Shown: piece after piece, positions 8,760 through 21,030 of the stretch
Position numbering within the stretch: position 1 is the first letter of the stretch
Layout of the letters: every line of letters begins with the position of its first letter
NCBI GenBank assembly: GCA_036501535.1
Contig: DASYAE010000262.1
Location: forward strand, 38,822-102,821
Direction: 5' to 3'
Length of the DNA stretch: 64,000 nucleotides
Source of the DNA: DASYAE01 sp036501535
GTDB lineage: Bacteria > Actinomycetota > Actinomycetes > Streptomycetales > Catenulisporaceae
Notes under the pieces: model-generated
What the model was told of the DNA's origin: nothing
Seen by the model: only the letters and a program-made list of their open reading frames with translations
The model's database searches: none
Position numbers and translations under genes: made by a program

Positions 8760-10687
8760 ATGCGCATCATCGCGCGCCGCAGCCTGGCCACCGGCCTGCT
8801 CTGCGGCGCCATGGCGGGCATGTCCGTATTCGTCTCTCAGCCTGCGCTGGCGGCCTCGTTCGGGACCGACGGCGAGCTGGCATACATCAGCAACGGCGAT
8901 CTGGTGCTGTCCAACCCGGACGGCTCCGACGCGACCGTGCTGGCCACCGGCGTGACCGCCGACACCCGGCGTGGGAGCCGGACGGCAGCGCCCTGATCTT
9001 CGCCCAGGGCGGCGACCTGTGGAGGATCCGGCCCGACGGAACCGGGCTGACCCGGGTGACCAGCGGCGAGAACGGCGACACCAACCCGGCCGTCGAGGCA
9101 TATCAGGGTGCGTCGCGAGGAGAAGTCACCTTCATCCGGGACGACCAGCCCTACTTCGTCGCGGAGGACGGATCGGAACCCACCGGTGCCGGCGACGCCG
9201 CCGGCCCGCCGTGCGGCGACGAGAACACCGACTACCTCGACTACGTGCCCTGGGACGGTCCGGGCGACGAAGCGATCGCTCGGCGCGCAGCAGGGCTCTA
9301 CCTGTACACCAACGACTGCCCGCGCAGGACGACGCAGAACGCTGTCGTGCCCGGCGGCGCGGACCCCGACTGGTCCCCGGGCGGGGACAGCGTCGTGTAC
9401 GTCGCTCCGGACGCGAACGGAGTGGACCAGGTCTTCACAACGCCGTATACCCGGTTCGGCTCGGGCCTGGGCGCTGCGACGCAGATCACCGACGAGGCGG
9501 ACAACACCTCGTCGCCGCGCTGGTCGCCGGACGGCACCGAGGTCGAGTACACGGTGAACGGCGAGATCAAGGTGGTGGATCCGTCCTCCGGCGCGACGGT
9601 CTCCACGATCGCGAACGCGCAGGACGGCGCCTGGCAGCCGGTCGTACAGAGCACGGTGAACCGGATCTACGGAGCCGACGCGGTCGGTGCCGCGATCGCC
9701 GAATCCCAGTACGGCTTCGCCGACACCGGGGACACCAACAGTCCCAAACTGCCGGCCACCGCCGTGGTGCTGGCGCGCTCGGACGAGTACTACGACGCGA
9801 TCGCAGGCGCCGTATTCGCCCGCGACATCCGCGCTCCGCTGCCCGTCACCCCGCCGAGCGGACTCGATCCCGCGGTGCTGACCGAGATCCAGCGAGTACT
9901 CGGCAGCAGCGGCACGGTCTACCTGCTCGGCAGCGACTCGTCGCTCTCAGAGGCCGTAGAGGACTCACTGACCGGCGCCGGATTCACCACGGACCGCATC
10001 GCGGGCACCGACCTCTTCGACACGGCGGCGCTGGTCGACCAGGCCATTGTCACCGACTTCCCGCTCGGCCCGGGCCAGATCGGCACGGTCCTGCTGGCTT
10101 CCGGCACGAGCGCGGACGACAGCCTGGTCGCCGCCTCCGCGGCCGGGTCGCTGGCGCAGGCCACCACCGCGATCGTGCTGACCAACGGCGCGTCGATGCC
10201 CGCGGCCTCCACCGCCTATCTCAATACCCTGAACCCGGCGACGGTGAAGTACGTCACCATCGGCGGCCCGGCGACGCAGGCGCTGGCGAGCGTGAGCCTG
10301 ACCTGGGGTCCGATGACACCTGCCGCGGCGCTCGACGGCACCGACGCGATCGACACCTCCGTCCTGACGGCGGAGTACTTCGACAGCTGGTCGGGCGGTT
10401 ACGGCCAGGCCAACGAGGTCAAGGTGACCAGCGAGTCGTCCTGGACCGACGCGCTGGCGTCGGGCAGCCTCGGCACCTCCAGTCACTCCCCGCTGCTGCT
10501 GACCTCGCCGTCCGGCGGCCTGACCACGGAGGTGCAGGACTACCTGGAGCAGGGTTCCGGCTCGATCTCCACTGTGGACGACGTCACGAGCTTGTCGGAT
10601 CTTGCGGGCTCCTACGACAACCAGCTCGGCGACGCGATCGGCCTGCCGGGCCAGTACACCGTGAACTCCCTGTACTCATCACAGTAG
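8760..10687 (+). pseudogene. Secreted propeller / cell-wall-binding-repeat (CWB2) protein, interrupted by a frameshift
   Basis: Two overlapping frames encode one protein. The first (8760-8996) starts at an ATG with AGGAGGG nine bases upstream and gives a signal peptide (MRIIARRSLATGLL through PALAAS) and the start of a TolB/WD40-like propeller. It runs into a stop at 8994-8996. The continuation lies one frame away from about 8972 (WEPDGSALIFAQGGDLWRI) to 10687. Inserting one base near 8968-8971 restores a single product of about 642 residues. The C-terminal half has three cell-wall-binding-repeat-2 units (from about 9750, 10085 and 10420), the module that anchors surface proteins in Gram-positives. 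The family is clear. Whether the gene is dead or the base was lost in sequencing cannot be told. A -10-like TAGACT lies at 8682-8687. Confidence 0.8.
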
Positions 10688-10722
10688 ATCGCAGTAGTCG
10701 GCTGCGCTGAGCGCGGCGCATC

Positions 10723-10782
10723 CCGGGCGCGGCAGGCTCCAACGATACGCACCTGCTCAGGTGCGTGGCCTGCCGCGCCCGG
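10723..10782 (+). terminator. Nested perfect hairpin terminator
   Basis: An outer perfect stem of 15 bp (10723-10737 with 10768-10782) encloses a second perfect 8-bp hairpin (ACGCACCT, loop GCTC, AGGTGCGT at 10747-10766). It begins 36 bases past the stop of the cell-wall-binding gene and is followed by GTCTTT. This is a strong rho-independent-type terminator. Confidence 0.85.
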
Positions 10783-10801
10783 CCGTCTTTGCGTTAGCAC
10801 G

Positions 10802-10872
10802 CTGTGCACAACGCAGCGGCTGTCCACAGGTTTTATCCACAAGTCGTGGAAAACTGATCTTGTTTATCCACA
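10802..10872 (+). other. Cluster of DnaA-box-like 9-mers
   Basis: Four same-strand 9-mers resemble DnaA boxes: CTGTGCACA (10802-10810), CTGTCCACA (10820-10828), TTATCCACA (10833-10841) and TTATCCACA (10864-10872). An imperfect one (TTTTCCACG) lies on the other strand at 10845-10853. The two TTATCCACA copies match the classic consensus exactly and are one base from the Streptomyces form TTGTCCACA. The segment is A+T-rich for this genome and sits in a 426-base gap between convergent genes. No dnaA or dnaN is near, so oriC is unlikely; a DnaA-titration or regulatory cluster is a better guess. Confidence 0.6.
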
Positions 10873-10996
10873 GCTCTGACGGGGTATCATCACCACTCCG
10901 CCGCAGCTCATCACCCGTTCGGGGGTATGTCGTCCCCTGATTGCCACGAGTTCGCCGCGAATTAAGACTCTGCGGAGGCTCTGCGGAAACGCCGCG

Positions 10997-11026
10997 GCCG
11001 ACCGACCCGGACCCGGATCGGTCGGC
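10997..11026 (-). terminator. Hairpin downstream of ppc
   Basis: A perfect 9-bp stem (GCCGACCGA with TCGGTCGGC) and a 12-base loop about 90 bases beyond the ppc stop. It may terminate ppc transcription. The rest of the 10873-11113 segment shows nothing else I recognise. Confidence 0.5.
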
Positions 11027-11113
11027 TCACCTCGCGCCGCCTCACAAAATCACGATCACGCCGGCCCGCCGGCGCGCCAACATGCCCGCGCGCCAGCCCA
11101 CCGGCCCGCTGCC

Positions 11114-13990
11114 TCAGCCGGTGTTGCGCAGACCCGCCGCCACGCCGTTCACCGTCAGCAGCAGCGCCCGGCTCAGCTGCGGATCCACCTCGCGCCCCTC
11201 GGCCAGCGCCTCGCGCTGCCGCTTCAGCAGCGCGACCTGCAGGTACGAGATCGGGTCGAGGTACCGGTCGCGCACCCGCAGGGTCCGCTCGAGCACCGGG
11301 TTGTTGCCCAGCAGCTCCGTGCGCCCGGTCACCTTCAGCACCTGCTGCACCGTCAGCTCGTGCTCCGCCTTGATCACGTCGAAGACGTGCCGCAGCTCCT
11401 CCGGCACCAGCTGGTCCACATACAGCGCCGCGATGCGCAGGTCCGTCTTGGCCAGCGTCATCGAGACGTTCGACAGGAAGTTGCGGAAGAAGTGCCAGCG
11501 CCGCTGCATCACGTCGATCACGTCCGCGTGGCCCGCCTCGTAGGCCGCGGCCAGGCCGGTGCCCACGCCGAACCAGCCCGGCACGATCTGCCGCGACTGG
11601 GTCCAGCCGAACACCCACGGGATCGCCCGCAGCCCCTCCAGGCCCGCGCCCGAGTCCGGCCGACGCGAGGGCCGCGAGCCCAGGTGCAGGTCGCCGAGCT
11701 GGTCCACCGGGGTCGAGGCGAGGAAGTACTTCGGCAGGTCCGGGTCCTCGACCAGCTCCCGGTAGCGCGCGAACGCCGCGTCCGAGATCCCGCTCATCGT
11801 CGCGCTCCAGAGCGCCAGCTCCTCGGTGCTCTGCCGCGGGCCCAGGTGCAGCACCGAGGCCTCCAGCGCGGCGGCCACGGTCAGCGACAGGTTCTCCCGG
11901 GCCAGCACCGGCAGCGCGTACTTGTCCGAGATCACCTCGCCCTGCTCGGTGACCTTGATCTCGCCCTCCAGCGTGCCCCACGGCTGCGCCAGGATCGCGT
12001 CGTGCGACGGGCCGCCGCCGCGGCCGACCGTGCCGCCGCGGCCGTGGAACAGCCGCAGCCGGATGCCGTGCCGGTGTGCCACGTCGCGCAGCTTGCGCTG
12101 GGCCAGGTGGATCTCCCACTGGCTGGTGGTGATCCCGCCCTCCTTGCTCGAGTCGCTGTAGCCGAGCATCATCTCCTGCACGTCGCCGCGCAGCCGCACC
12201 AGCCGCCGGTAGGAGGGGTCGTTCAGCAGGTCGTTCAGGATCGTGTCGGCCTGCCGCAGCTCGTCCGGCGTCTCCAGCAGGGGCACGAAGCCGATCTCGG
12301 CCCGCTCGCCGCGCAGGTCGATCAGGCCCGCCTCGCGCGCCAGCAGCGCCGCCGCGTAGACGTCGTCCACGCCGCGGCTCATCGAGATGATGTAGCTCTC
12401 GATCACGTCCGGGCCGAACCGCTCCCGGGCCTCCTTGATCGCGGTGAAGATGCCGAAGGTGCGCGCGCCGGCCTCGTCGAGCAGCGAGGTCGCCGCCGCG
12501 GCGTCCGGCGCGCGGTGGATCGCCGAGGGCAGCAGCGCCAGCGGCCGGCGCGAGCGCAGCTCCTTGGCCAGCAGCTCGGCCCGGTAGGCGCGGGGCATGT
12601 CCTCGTAGCGCCAGGACTCGCCGCCGAGCCGGTCGATCAGCTGGCCGATCGCGTGGTGGTGCGCGTCGGCGTGCTCGCGCACGTCCAGCGTGGCCAGGTG
12701 CAGGCCGAACGCGGACAGGGTGCGGATCACCTGGTCCAGCTCGCCGCGGGCGATCAGCTCGCCGCGGTCCGCCACCAGCGAGTCGCGCATCAGCATCAGG
12801 TCGGCGACCAGCTCCTCGCCGTTCAGGTAGTCCTGGCCGGGCACGTGCGGGCGCTGCTCCGCGATCCGCTTGCGCGTGTTGAGCAGCTTCTCCCGCACGC
12901 ACGCGACCTTGAGCCGGTACGGCTCCTCCTGGTTCTGCCGCTTGTACCGCGGCGCGATGCCCGGCAGCGCGGCCAGGTCAGCCTCGACCGAGGCCTCCAG
13001 CTCCGGGGTGATCCGCGCGATCCGGCGCGAGGTGGACAGCGCCGAGCGCAGCTGACCGACGACCCGCAGCGCGTCGTCGATGGCGTGCTCGTGCTGCAGG
13101 TTCAGGATCTCCAGGGTCAGCTGCGGCGTCACGTTCGGATTGCCGTCCCGGTCGCCGCCGATCCAGGAGCCGAAGGAGAGCGGCCGGGCGTCCACCGGCA
13201 GCGGCACGCCGATCCGGTCGAGCTCCGCGGCCAACTCGTCGAGCACGTCCGGCACCGCGCCGCCGTGCAGCTCGTCGAGGTAGTAGAGCGCATTGCGCGC
13301 CTCATCGGTCGGCTCGGGCCGGGATACGCGCAGCTCGTCGGTCTGCCACAGCGACTCGATCAGCTCGGCCAGCCGGCGCCGCGCCCGCCGCCGGGCCACC
13401 GGGTCTCCGGCCGTCTCGGAGAACGGCGCGTCGTCGAGCAGCCGCGCGATCTGGCGCAGCTTCGCCAGGATCGTGCGGCGCGCGGCCTCGGTCGGGTGCG
13501 CGGTGAACACCGGGCGGATCAGCAGATAGGAGACGACCTCCTCGACCCATTCCCTAGTGACCTTCGAGGTCTCGTCGTCGATCGCCGCCGCGATCCGGTC
13601 GACCGCGCCGGCCAGCCAGGAGCCGCCGGTGGCCCGCTGCGCGTGCAGCTCGCGGCCGCGGTAGACCTGCTCGGTCACGTTCGCCAGGTAGAAGTAGTTG
13701 GAGAACGCGCGCACCAGCCGGATCGCGTCGGCCAGGTCGATCTGCGCCAGCCTGGCCGCGGCCCGCTCGGCGTCCGCCGGATCGGCCGACCGGATCAGCC
13801 GCCTGATCTCCTCGACCAGGTCGAACAGCTCCTGCCCCTCCTGGTGCACCAGGGTGTGGCCGAGCAGCTCGCCGAGCGCTCTGATGTCGGCCCGAAGCGC
13901 GGCGTCGTGCGCCGGGTTCTCAGCGGCGGCTTTACCGTCGGCGCCTTCAACCACAGTGCTTTCAATAGACGCAGTGTTCTCAACAGACAC
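11114..13990 (-). CDS. ppc: Phosphoenolpyruvate carboxylase
   Basis: A 958-residue enzyme that carboxylates phosphoenolpyruvate with bicarbonate to oxaloacetate, refilling the TCA cycle. All signature motifs are present: VFTAHPTEA with the catalytic His at about 165, GSWIGGDRDGNPNVT, GYSDSSKEGG, the mobile loop FHGRGGTVGRGGG and the C-terminal RNTG. Length is slightly above the usual 880-930 because of an N-terminal leader. The start is GTG at 13990, with GGGGAG six bases upstream. Both the start codon and this ribosome-binding site lie inside an 18-bp tandem repeat array (13956-14045), so the first twelve residues after the initiator are repeat-encoded (SVENTA, SIESTV). The gene is apparently monocistronic, flanked by hairpins on both sides. 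Confidence 0.96.
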   Translation of the reverse strand: MSVENTASIESTVVEGADGKAAAENPAHDAALRADIRALGELLGHTLVHQEGQELFDLVEEIRRLIRSADPADAERAAARLAQIDLADAIRLVRAFSNYFYLANVTEQVYRGRELHAQRATGGSWLAGAVDRIAAAIDDETSKVTREWVEEVVSYLLIRPVFTAHPTEAARRTILAKLRQIARLLDDAPFSETAGDPVARRRARRRLAELIESLWQTDELRVSRPEPTDEARNALYYLDELHGGAVPDVLDELAAELDRIGVPLPVDARPLSFGSWIGGDRDGNPNVTPQLTLEILNLQHEHAIDDALRVVGQLRSALSTSRRIARITPELEASVEADLAALPGIAPRYKRQNQEEPYRLKVACVREKLLNTRKRIAEQRPHVPGQDYLNGEELVADLMLMRDSLVADRGELIARGELDQVIRTLSAFGLHLATLDVREHADAHHHAIGQLIDRLGGESWRYEDMPRAYRAELLAKELRSRRPLALLPSAIHRAPDAAAATSLLDEAGARTFGIFTAIKEARERFGPDVIESYIISMSRGVDDVYAAALLAREAGLIDLRGERAEIGFVPLLETPDELRQADTILNDLLNDPSYRRLVRLRGDVQEMMLGYSDSSKEGGITTSQWEIHLAQRKLRDVAHRHGIRLRLFHGRGGTVGRGGGPSHDAILAQPWGTLEGEIKVTEQGEVISDKYALPVLARENLSLTVAAALEASVLHLGPRQSTEELALWSATMSGISDAAFARYRELVEDPDLPKYFLASTPVDQLGDLHLGSRPSRRPDSGAGLEGLRAIPWVFGWTQSRQIVPGWFGVGTGLAAAYEAGHADVIDVMQRRWHFFRNFLSNVSMTLAKTDLRIAALYVDQLVPEELRHVFDVIKAEHELTVQQVLKVTGRTELLGNNPVLERTLRVRDRYLDPISYLQVALLKRQREALAEGREVDPQLSRALLLTVNGVAAGLRNTG

Positions 13991-14045
13991 GCTGGTCTCC
14001 CCAGACGCTGTGCGCTCGACGGACCCCGAACTCCGGACAGATGCA
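13956..14045. repeat. Five 18-bp tandem units across the ppc start codon
   Basis: Five consecutive units of 18 bp, read on the plus strand: GTGCTTTCAATAGACGCA, GTGTTCTCAACAGACACG, CTGGTCTCCCCAGACGCT, GTGCGCTCGACGGACCCC and GAACTCCGGACAGATGCA. They share a CTC-x-ACAGACGC-like core. On the ppc strand each unit encodes a hexapeptide of the form [A/V/G]-S-V-E-x-T in the ppc frame, even upstream of the start codon. The second unit contains the GTG start (13988-13990) and the third the Shine-Dalgarno GGGGAG. Confidence 0.85.
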
Positions 14046-14149
14046 GTGGGTGATCTGACACGGATTCGGTGTCCCTCGGCGGGCCGGCTCGTGCATGATG
14101 CCGCGGACCACGCTGTCCACTCGCGCGGTCATCTTAGTGGGGCATATGT

Positions 14150-14196
14150 CACACCGGCGCGCGCGGCTCACTCGCTGAGACTGCGCCGCCGGTGTG
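14150..14196 (-). terminator. Hairpin between the SUKH gene and ppc
   Basis: CACACCGGCG pairs with CGCCGGTGTG over a 27-base loop, 15 bases beyond the stop of the minus-strand gene that ends at 14211. It probably ends that transcript before ppc. Confidence 0.5.
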
Positions 14197-14210
14197 TGAG
14201 CACTACTGCG

Positions 14211-15230
14211 TCAGCGCACCCGGAGGTGGTCCGGCAGCGCCGAGCCGAGGTGCGGCTCGCCCTCGATCAGCCGCGCGTGCCCGGTCCGCACCGCCGACTC
14301 GGAGATGTCCACGATCTGCGACGGCAGCGCCACCAGGTGCCGGGCGAAGTCGTCGAAGTCGTTGCCTATCCGGTAGAGCAGCTGGCCGCAGATCGAGGCC
14401 GCGTCCCGGGCGTCGTTGTCCCGCGGGTCGTCGTCGTCGAAGAACCAGACCGAGCCGATGTCCGCGCCGCGGACCTTCACCGCGAGCATGCCGCCCTGCA
14501 CGTAGCCCACGCCGAGGAACTCGTCGGTGAACCGGTCGTACAGCGCCTGGTTCGCGTAGATGAGCTCCTGGTGCATGTCCTGGCGGCGCAGCCCGAACAG
14601 CCAGCCGTCCACGATGAAGCCCTGCTGCAGGTTCACCGCGGGCACCAGCGGCCGCCCGCCGTCCGTGCCGGCCAGGAAGCGCCGGTAGGAGGGCGGCAGC
14701 TGCAGACCGAGCTGCGACTCGAGCTGGAGCATCGCGTCCTCGGGCACCGAGCCGGAGCGCTCGAAGGCGACCGGCTCGAGCATGCCCTCGTGCCACAGGC
14801 CGCTCTTCGACGGGTCCGTGTTCAGCGTGGCCATGCCGCCGTGGTGCCGGAACGCGGCGTTCAGCTCGGCCGGGATCAGGTGCAGTCGGCGGCTGCGCGC
14901 CTCGTGCACCCAGGTCCAGCCCTCCGGCGTCACCGTCGGCGGCCGGCCCTGCTGCCACAGCGGGTCGCCGGTAGAGGCGCCGACCAGGTTGGCCGCGATC
15001 ACGTCGGTGACCCGGACCTCATCCGAGGAGAGCCCGGGTGGCGGCTCGGCGATCTCCGCCGTCCGCCGGCCGTAGACCGAGAAGACGGGATAGCCGTGCA
15101 GGTCCACGTAAACGCCGCGGGGATACTTCCGATCGAGTTCGGGGTCGCTGAACTCGAAGAGCCGTCCCGCGAACTGCCCGTTCGGTATCGCCGCACGCGC
15201 CGGCGCGCCCATGCCCGATCCTAGCGTCAT
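14211..15230 (-). CDS. SMI1/KNR4 (SUKH) protein with WHH-nuclease-like N-terminal domain
   Basis: A 339-residue protein in two parts. Residues about 20-135 resemble the HNH/EndoVII-type WHH nuclease domain of polymorphic toxins: GRLFEFSDPEL, YPVFSVYGRR, then GWTWVHEARSRRLHLIPAEL and FRHHGG. In the family the motif is W-H-H; here the first His is Val108 (WVHE), while His109 and the HHGG element remain, so the nuclease may be inactive or altered. Residues about 150-330 look like a SUKH/SMI1-KNR4 immunity-type domain (QLGLQLPPSYRRFLAGTDGG, GSVWFFDDDDP, IGNDFDDFARHLVALP). Toxin-like and immunity-like parts in one chain suggest a domesticated pair. GGAG lies about five bases upstream of the ATG at 15230. 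No neighbour looks like a secretion partner. The function is unknown. Confidence 0.6.
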   Translation of the reverse strand: MTLGSGMGAPARAAIPNGQFAGRLFEFSDPELDRKYPRGVYVDLHGYPVFSVYGRRTAEIAEPPPGLSSDEVRVTDVIAANLVGASTGDPLWQQGRPPTVTPEGWTWVHEARSRRLHLIPAELNAAFRHHGGMATLNTDPSKSGLWHEGMLEPVAFERSGSVPEDAMLQLESQLGLQLPPSYRRFLAGTDGGRPLVPAVNLQQGFIVDGWLFGLRRQDMHQELIYANQALYDRFTDEFLGVGYVQGGMLAVKVRGADIGSVWFFDDDDPRDNDARDAASICGQLLYRIGNDFDDFARHLVALPSQIVDISESAVRTGHARLIEGEPHLGSALPDHLRVR

Positions 15231-15735
15231 CGTACTCCAGCCCTTATTCCCGACCCGGCGCCGGACGGTTCGGCCCGCGCGGCCTCGCCGACGACTCTGG
15301 CACCTCGTTCAGTCCTGGGACAGCCGTCGCGGCGGCCGTGCCCGCGGTGCCTATGTCCGACGGCGCCGCCCTATATTCTGCCGCGCCATCGCACCGCCAA
15401 TCATGCTTCGGTGGTGCTTTCTTGAAGCTGCCCTTTTCTCCCTCGCCCCCCGCCGTGACGGCGTTCGGCGACAACCAGACCGTACCTGGCCACGCCCGTG
15501 GTGCGGTAGGCGGGAGCGCCGTCCTGGTCAATCTCCCGCCCGAATCGTCCAATCTTGTCCGTGTGTTCGCCGCCGACGGCCCCCGCCGGACAAACCTGTC
15601 GGCGGCTGTCTGCGGTAGTGCGTAACCTTGAAAGGGAAACCGCACCCCCCGTCCGCACGGACCGGGGGCGGCCGTGCTGCCCTGCGTCACCTGGGCTGCG
15701 CAGCCGTGCGTCGCCCCGGATCGAGGAGCTCTGCC
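15231..15735. other. 505-base divergent gap upstream of mfd
   Basis: No gene is supported here. Short open frames exist but show no recognisable domain or ribosome-binding site. The gap must carry the promoters for mfd (plus) and for the SUKH gene (minus). A dyad of 9 bp (GCCGCCGAC at 15569-15577, GTCGGCGGC at 15598-15606) lies about 130 bases before mfd and could fold in a leader RNA. Confidence 0.5.
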
Positions 15736-19440
<3,705 letters not shown>

Positions 19441-19493
19441 ATTCGTGAATTGACCAGGAGGCATCGAGGCCTGGCTCTGCGAGGATGGTGCGC

Positions 19494-20549
19494 ATGTCTG
19501 GCCGCATCGTGCTCATCCCGTTCTCGCCGCGGGTCGCCCCGGGTTTGTTGTCGGCTGCGGCCTGGCGGCTGCTGACCGCGTCCGACGTGGTCGTCCACAC
19601 CGGCTCCGCGGAGCATCCCGCGCTGCCGTACCTGGACGACGCCGACGTGCAGATCGTGGTCTTCGAGGAGGGCGCGGCAGCCGCCGAGATAGCCCGGGAC
19701 CTCGTGGACCAGGCCCGGGCCGGCGCGGCCGTGGCCTGGCTGGCCGCCCCGGACGGCGACCAGCCGCTGGCCCGGGCGCTCGGCGGGCTGCTCTCCGACG
19801 GCGGCGAGGTCGGCCTGGAGCTGCTGCCCGGCAGCTACGACCTGCCCGGCGCCAAGGTGCTCGACCTGATCGCGGTGATGGACCGGCTGCGCTCGCCCGG
19901 CGGCTGCCCGTGGGACGCCAAGCAGACCCACCAGTCGCTGGTGCGGTATCTGCTGGAAGAGGCCTACGAGACGGTCGAGACGATCGAGGACGGCAAGCCG
20001 GAGGAGCCGGGGGAGGGCCGCGACGCGCTGCGCGAAGAGCTCGGCGACGTGCTCTTCCAGGTTCTGTTCCACTCCCGGATCGCCCAGGAGCACCCGACCG
20101 ATCCGTTCAGCCTCGACGAGGTCGCCGAAGGCACCGCGCAGAAGCTGATCGGCCGTCACCCACATGTCTTCGGTGACGCGAACTACTCGTCCGAGGCCGA
20201 GCTTCACGCGAACTGGGAGCGGATCAAGGTCGAGGAGAAGGGGCGCACCTCGGCGGTCGACGGCGTCCCGCTGGCGCAGCCCGCCCTGGCGCTGACCGAC
20301 AAGCTGTTCAAGCGGGCCGACGCGCACGGCGTCGAACTCGACGGGATTACGCCGTCCGGCGACTCGATCCGGGAACTGTTCGAGAACGCCTCCGATACAC
20401 AGAGCGTCGGCGATCTGCTGCTGGCGATAACTGCGCATGCCCACTCGCTTGGCGTAGACCCCGAAGAGGCGCTGCGCACGGCGGCTCGCGGCCTGCGCGC
20501 TCGGATTGTCGCTTTTGAGGCCTCCCGGGACCCCGGGAAGGCAAGCTAG
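19494..20549 (+). CDS. mazG: Nucleoside triphosphate pyrophosphohydrolase MazG with degenerate N-terminal domain
   Basis: A 351-residue protein. The C-terminal 200 residues are MazG, which hydrolyses (d)NTPs to monophosphates and pyrophosphate and helps clear aberrant nucleotides. The metal-binding pattern is visible in CPWDAKQTHQSL, LLEEAYETVETIEDG, REELGDVLFQVLFHSRIA and a repeated helical half near AQPALALTDKLFKRA. The first 120 residues resemble the tetrapyrrole-methylase-like domain of YabN-type MazG proteins, but shortened and without a clear SAM-binding motif. The ATG at 19494 has GAGG nine bases upstream; the ATG at 19485 is the alternative. It follows mfd by 53 bases and is probably transcribed with it. 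Confidence 0.9.
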   Translation: MSGRIVLIPFSPRVAPGLLSAAAWRLLTASDVVVHTGSAEHPALPYLDDADVQIVVFEEGAAAAEIARDLVDQARAGAAVAWLAAPDGDQPLARALGGLLSDGGEVGLELLPGSYDLPGAKVLDLIAVMDRLRSPGGCPWDAKQTHQSLVRYLLEEAYETVETIEDGKPEEPGEGRDALREELGDVLFQVLFHSRIAQEHPTDPFSLDEVAEGTAQKLIGRHPHVFGDANYSSEAELHANWERIKVEEKGRTSAVDGVPLAQPALALTDKLFKRADAHGVELDGITPSGDSIRELFENASDTQSVGDLLLAITAHAHSLGVDPEEALRTAARGLRARIVAFEASRDPGKAS

Positions 20550-20612
20550 TCTGATTGGCGAGGCCGACAGGGGCACCTGGCGGCGGCACACCAGCAGTGG
20601 GAGAGCTTGACG

Positions 20613-20897
20613 ATGCTTATCAAGGGACTAGAGGGCTGGCACATCATCATCATCCTCGCGTTGGTGGTGGTGCTGTTCGGCTCCCGCAAGATGCCCGACG
20701 CGGCCCGTTCGATCGGTCAGTCGCTGCGCATCTTCAAGTCGGAGATGAAGGCCGCGGCCAGCGACGGCCAGAACCAGGGGCAGCAGAACACCGCGGCGGC
20801 CGTGCCGCCGGCGGTCGAGGGCCGGGTGGTGAACCCGCAGGGCGCCGCCAACGTCGCCGACTCGGTTCCGCAGCCCCACCAGACGCCGCAGGCCTGA
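20613..20897 (+). CDS. tatA: Sec-independent protein translocase subunit TatA
   Basis: A 94-residue TatA/E protein, the pore-forming subunit that moves folded proteins across the membrane. It has the short N-terminal transmembrane helix (WHIIIILALVVVLFGSRKMP), the FGSRKMPD hinge, the amphipathic helix ARSIGQSLRIFKSEM and a polar Gln/Pro/Ala tail. The ATG at 20613 has GGGAGAG about seven bases upstream; an in-frame TTG two codons earlier is less likely. No tatC or tatB lies nearby. TAGTCT at the mazG stop (20547-20552) is a possible -10 element. Confidence 0.92.
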   Translation: MLIKGLEGWHIIIILALVVVLFGSRKMPDAARSIGQSLRIFKSEMKAAASDGQNQGQQNTAAAVPPAVEGRVVNPQGAANVADSVPQPHQTPQA

Positions 20898-21030
20898 CCG
20901 GCCCGACGGTGGAACCCGTCCGGCGCGGCATGCGGGCCGCGCGGATGGTAGCTCTCCCAATCCCAAAACCAACACCGCAGTCCAGATACCGCAAGCGACC
21001 CCGGCCCGGCCGGACGGCGAGAATGAGGGC

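Noticed and set aside
10802..10872. The DnaA-box cluster as the chromosomal origin
   Set aside because: oriC in actinobacteria lies between dnaA and dnaN with many more boxes; neither gene is here and only about five boxes are present.
15338..15625. A plus-strand frame of 95 codons upstream of mfd
   Set aside because: No domain, no ribosome-binding site and no neighbour support; the real mfd start is at 15736.
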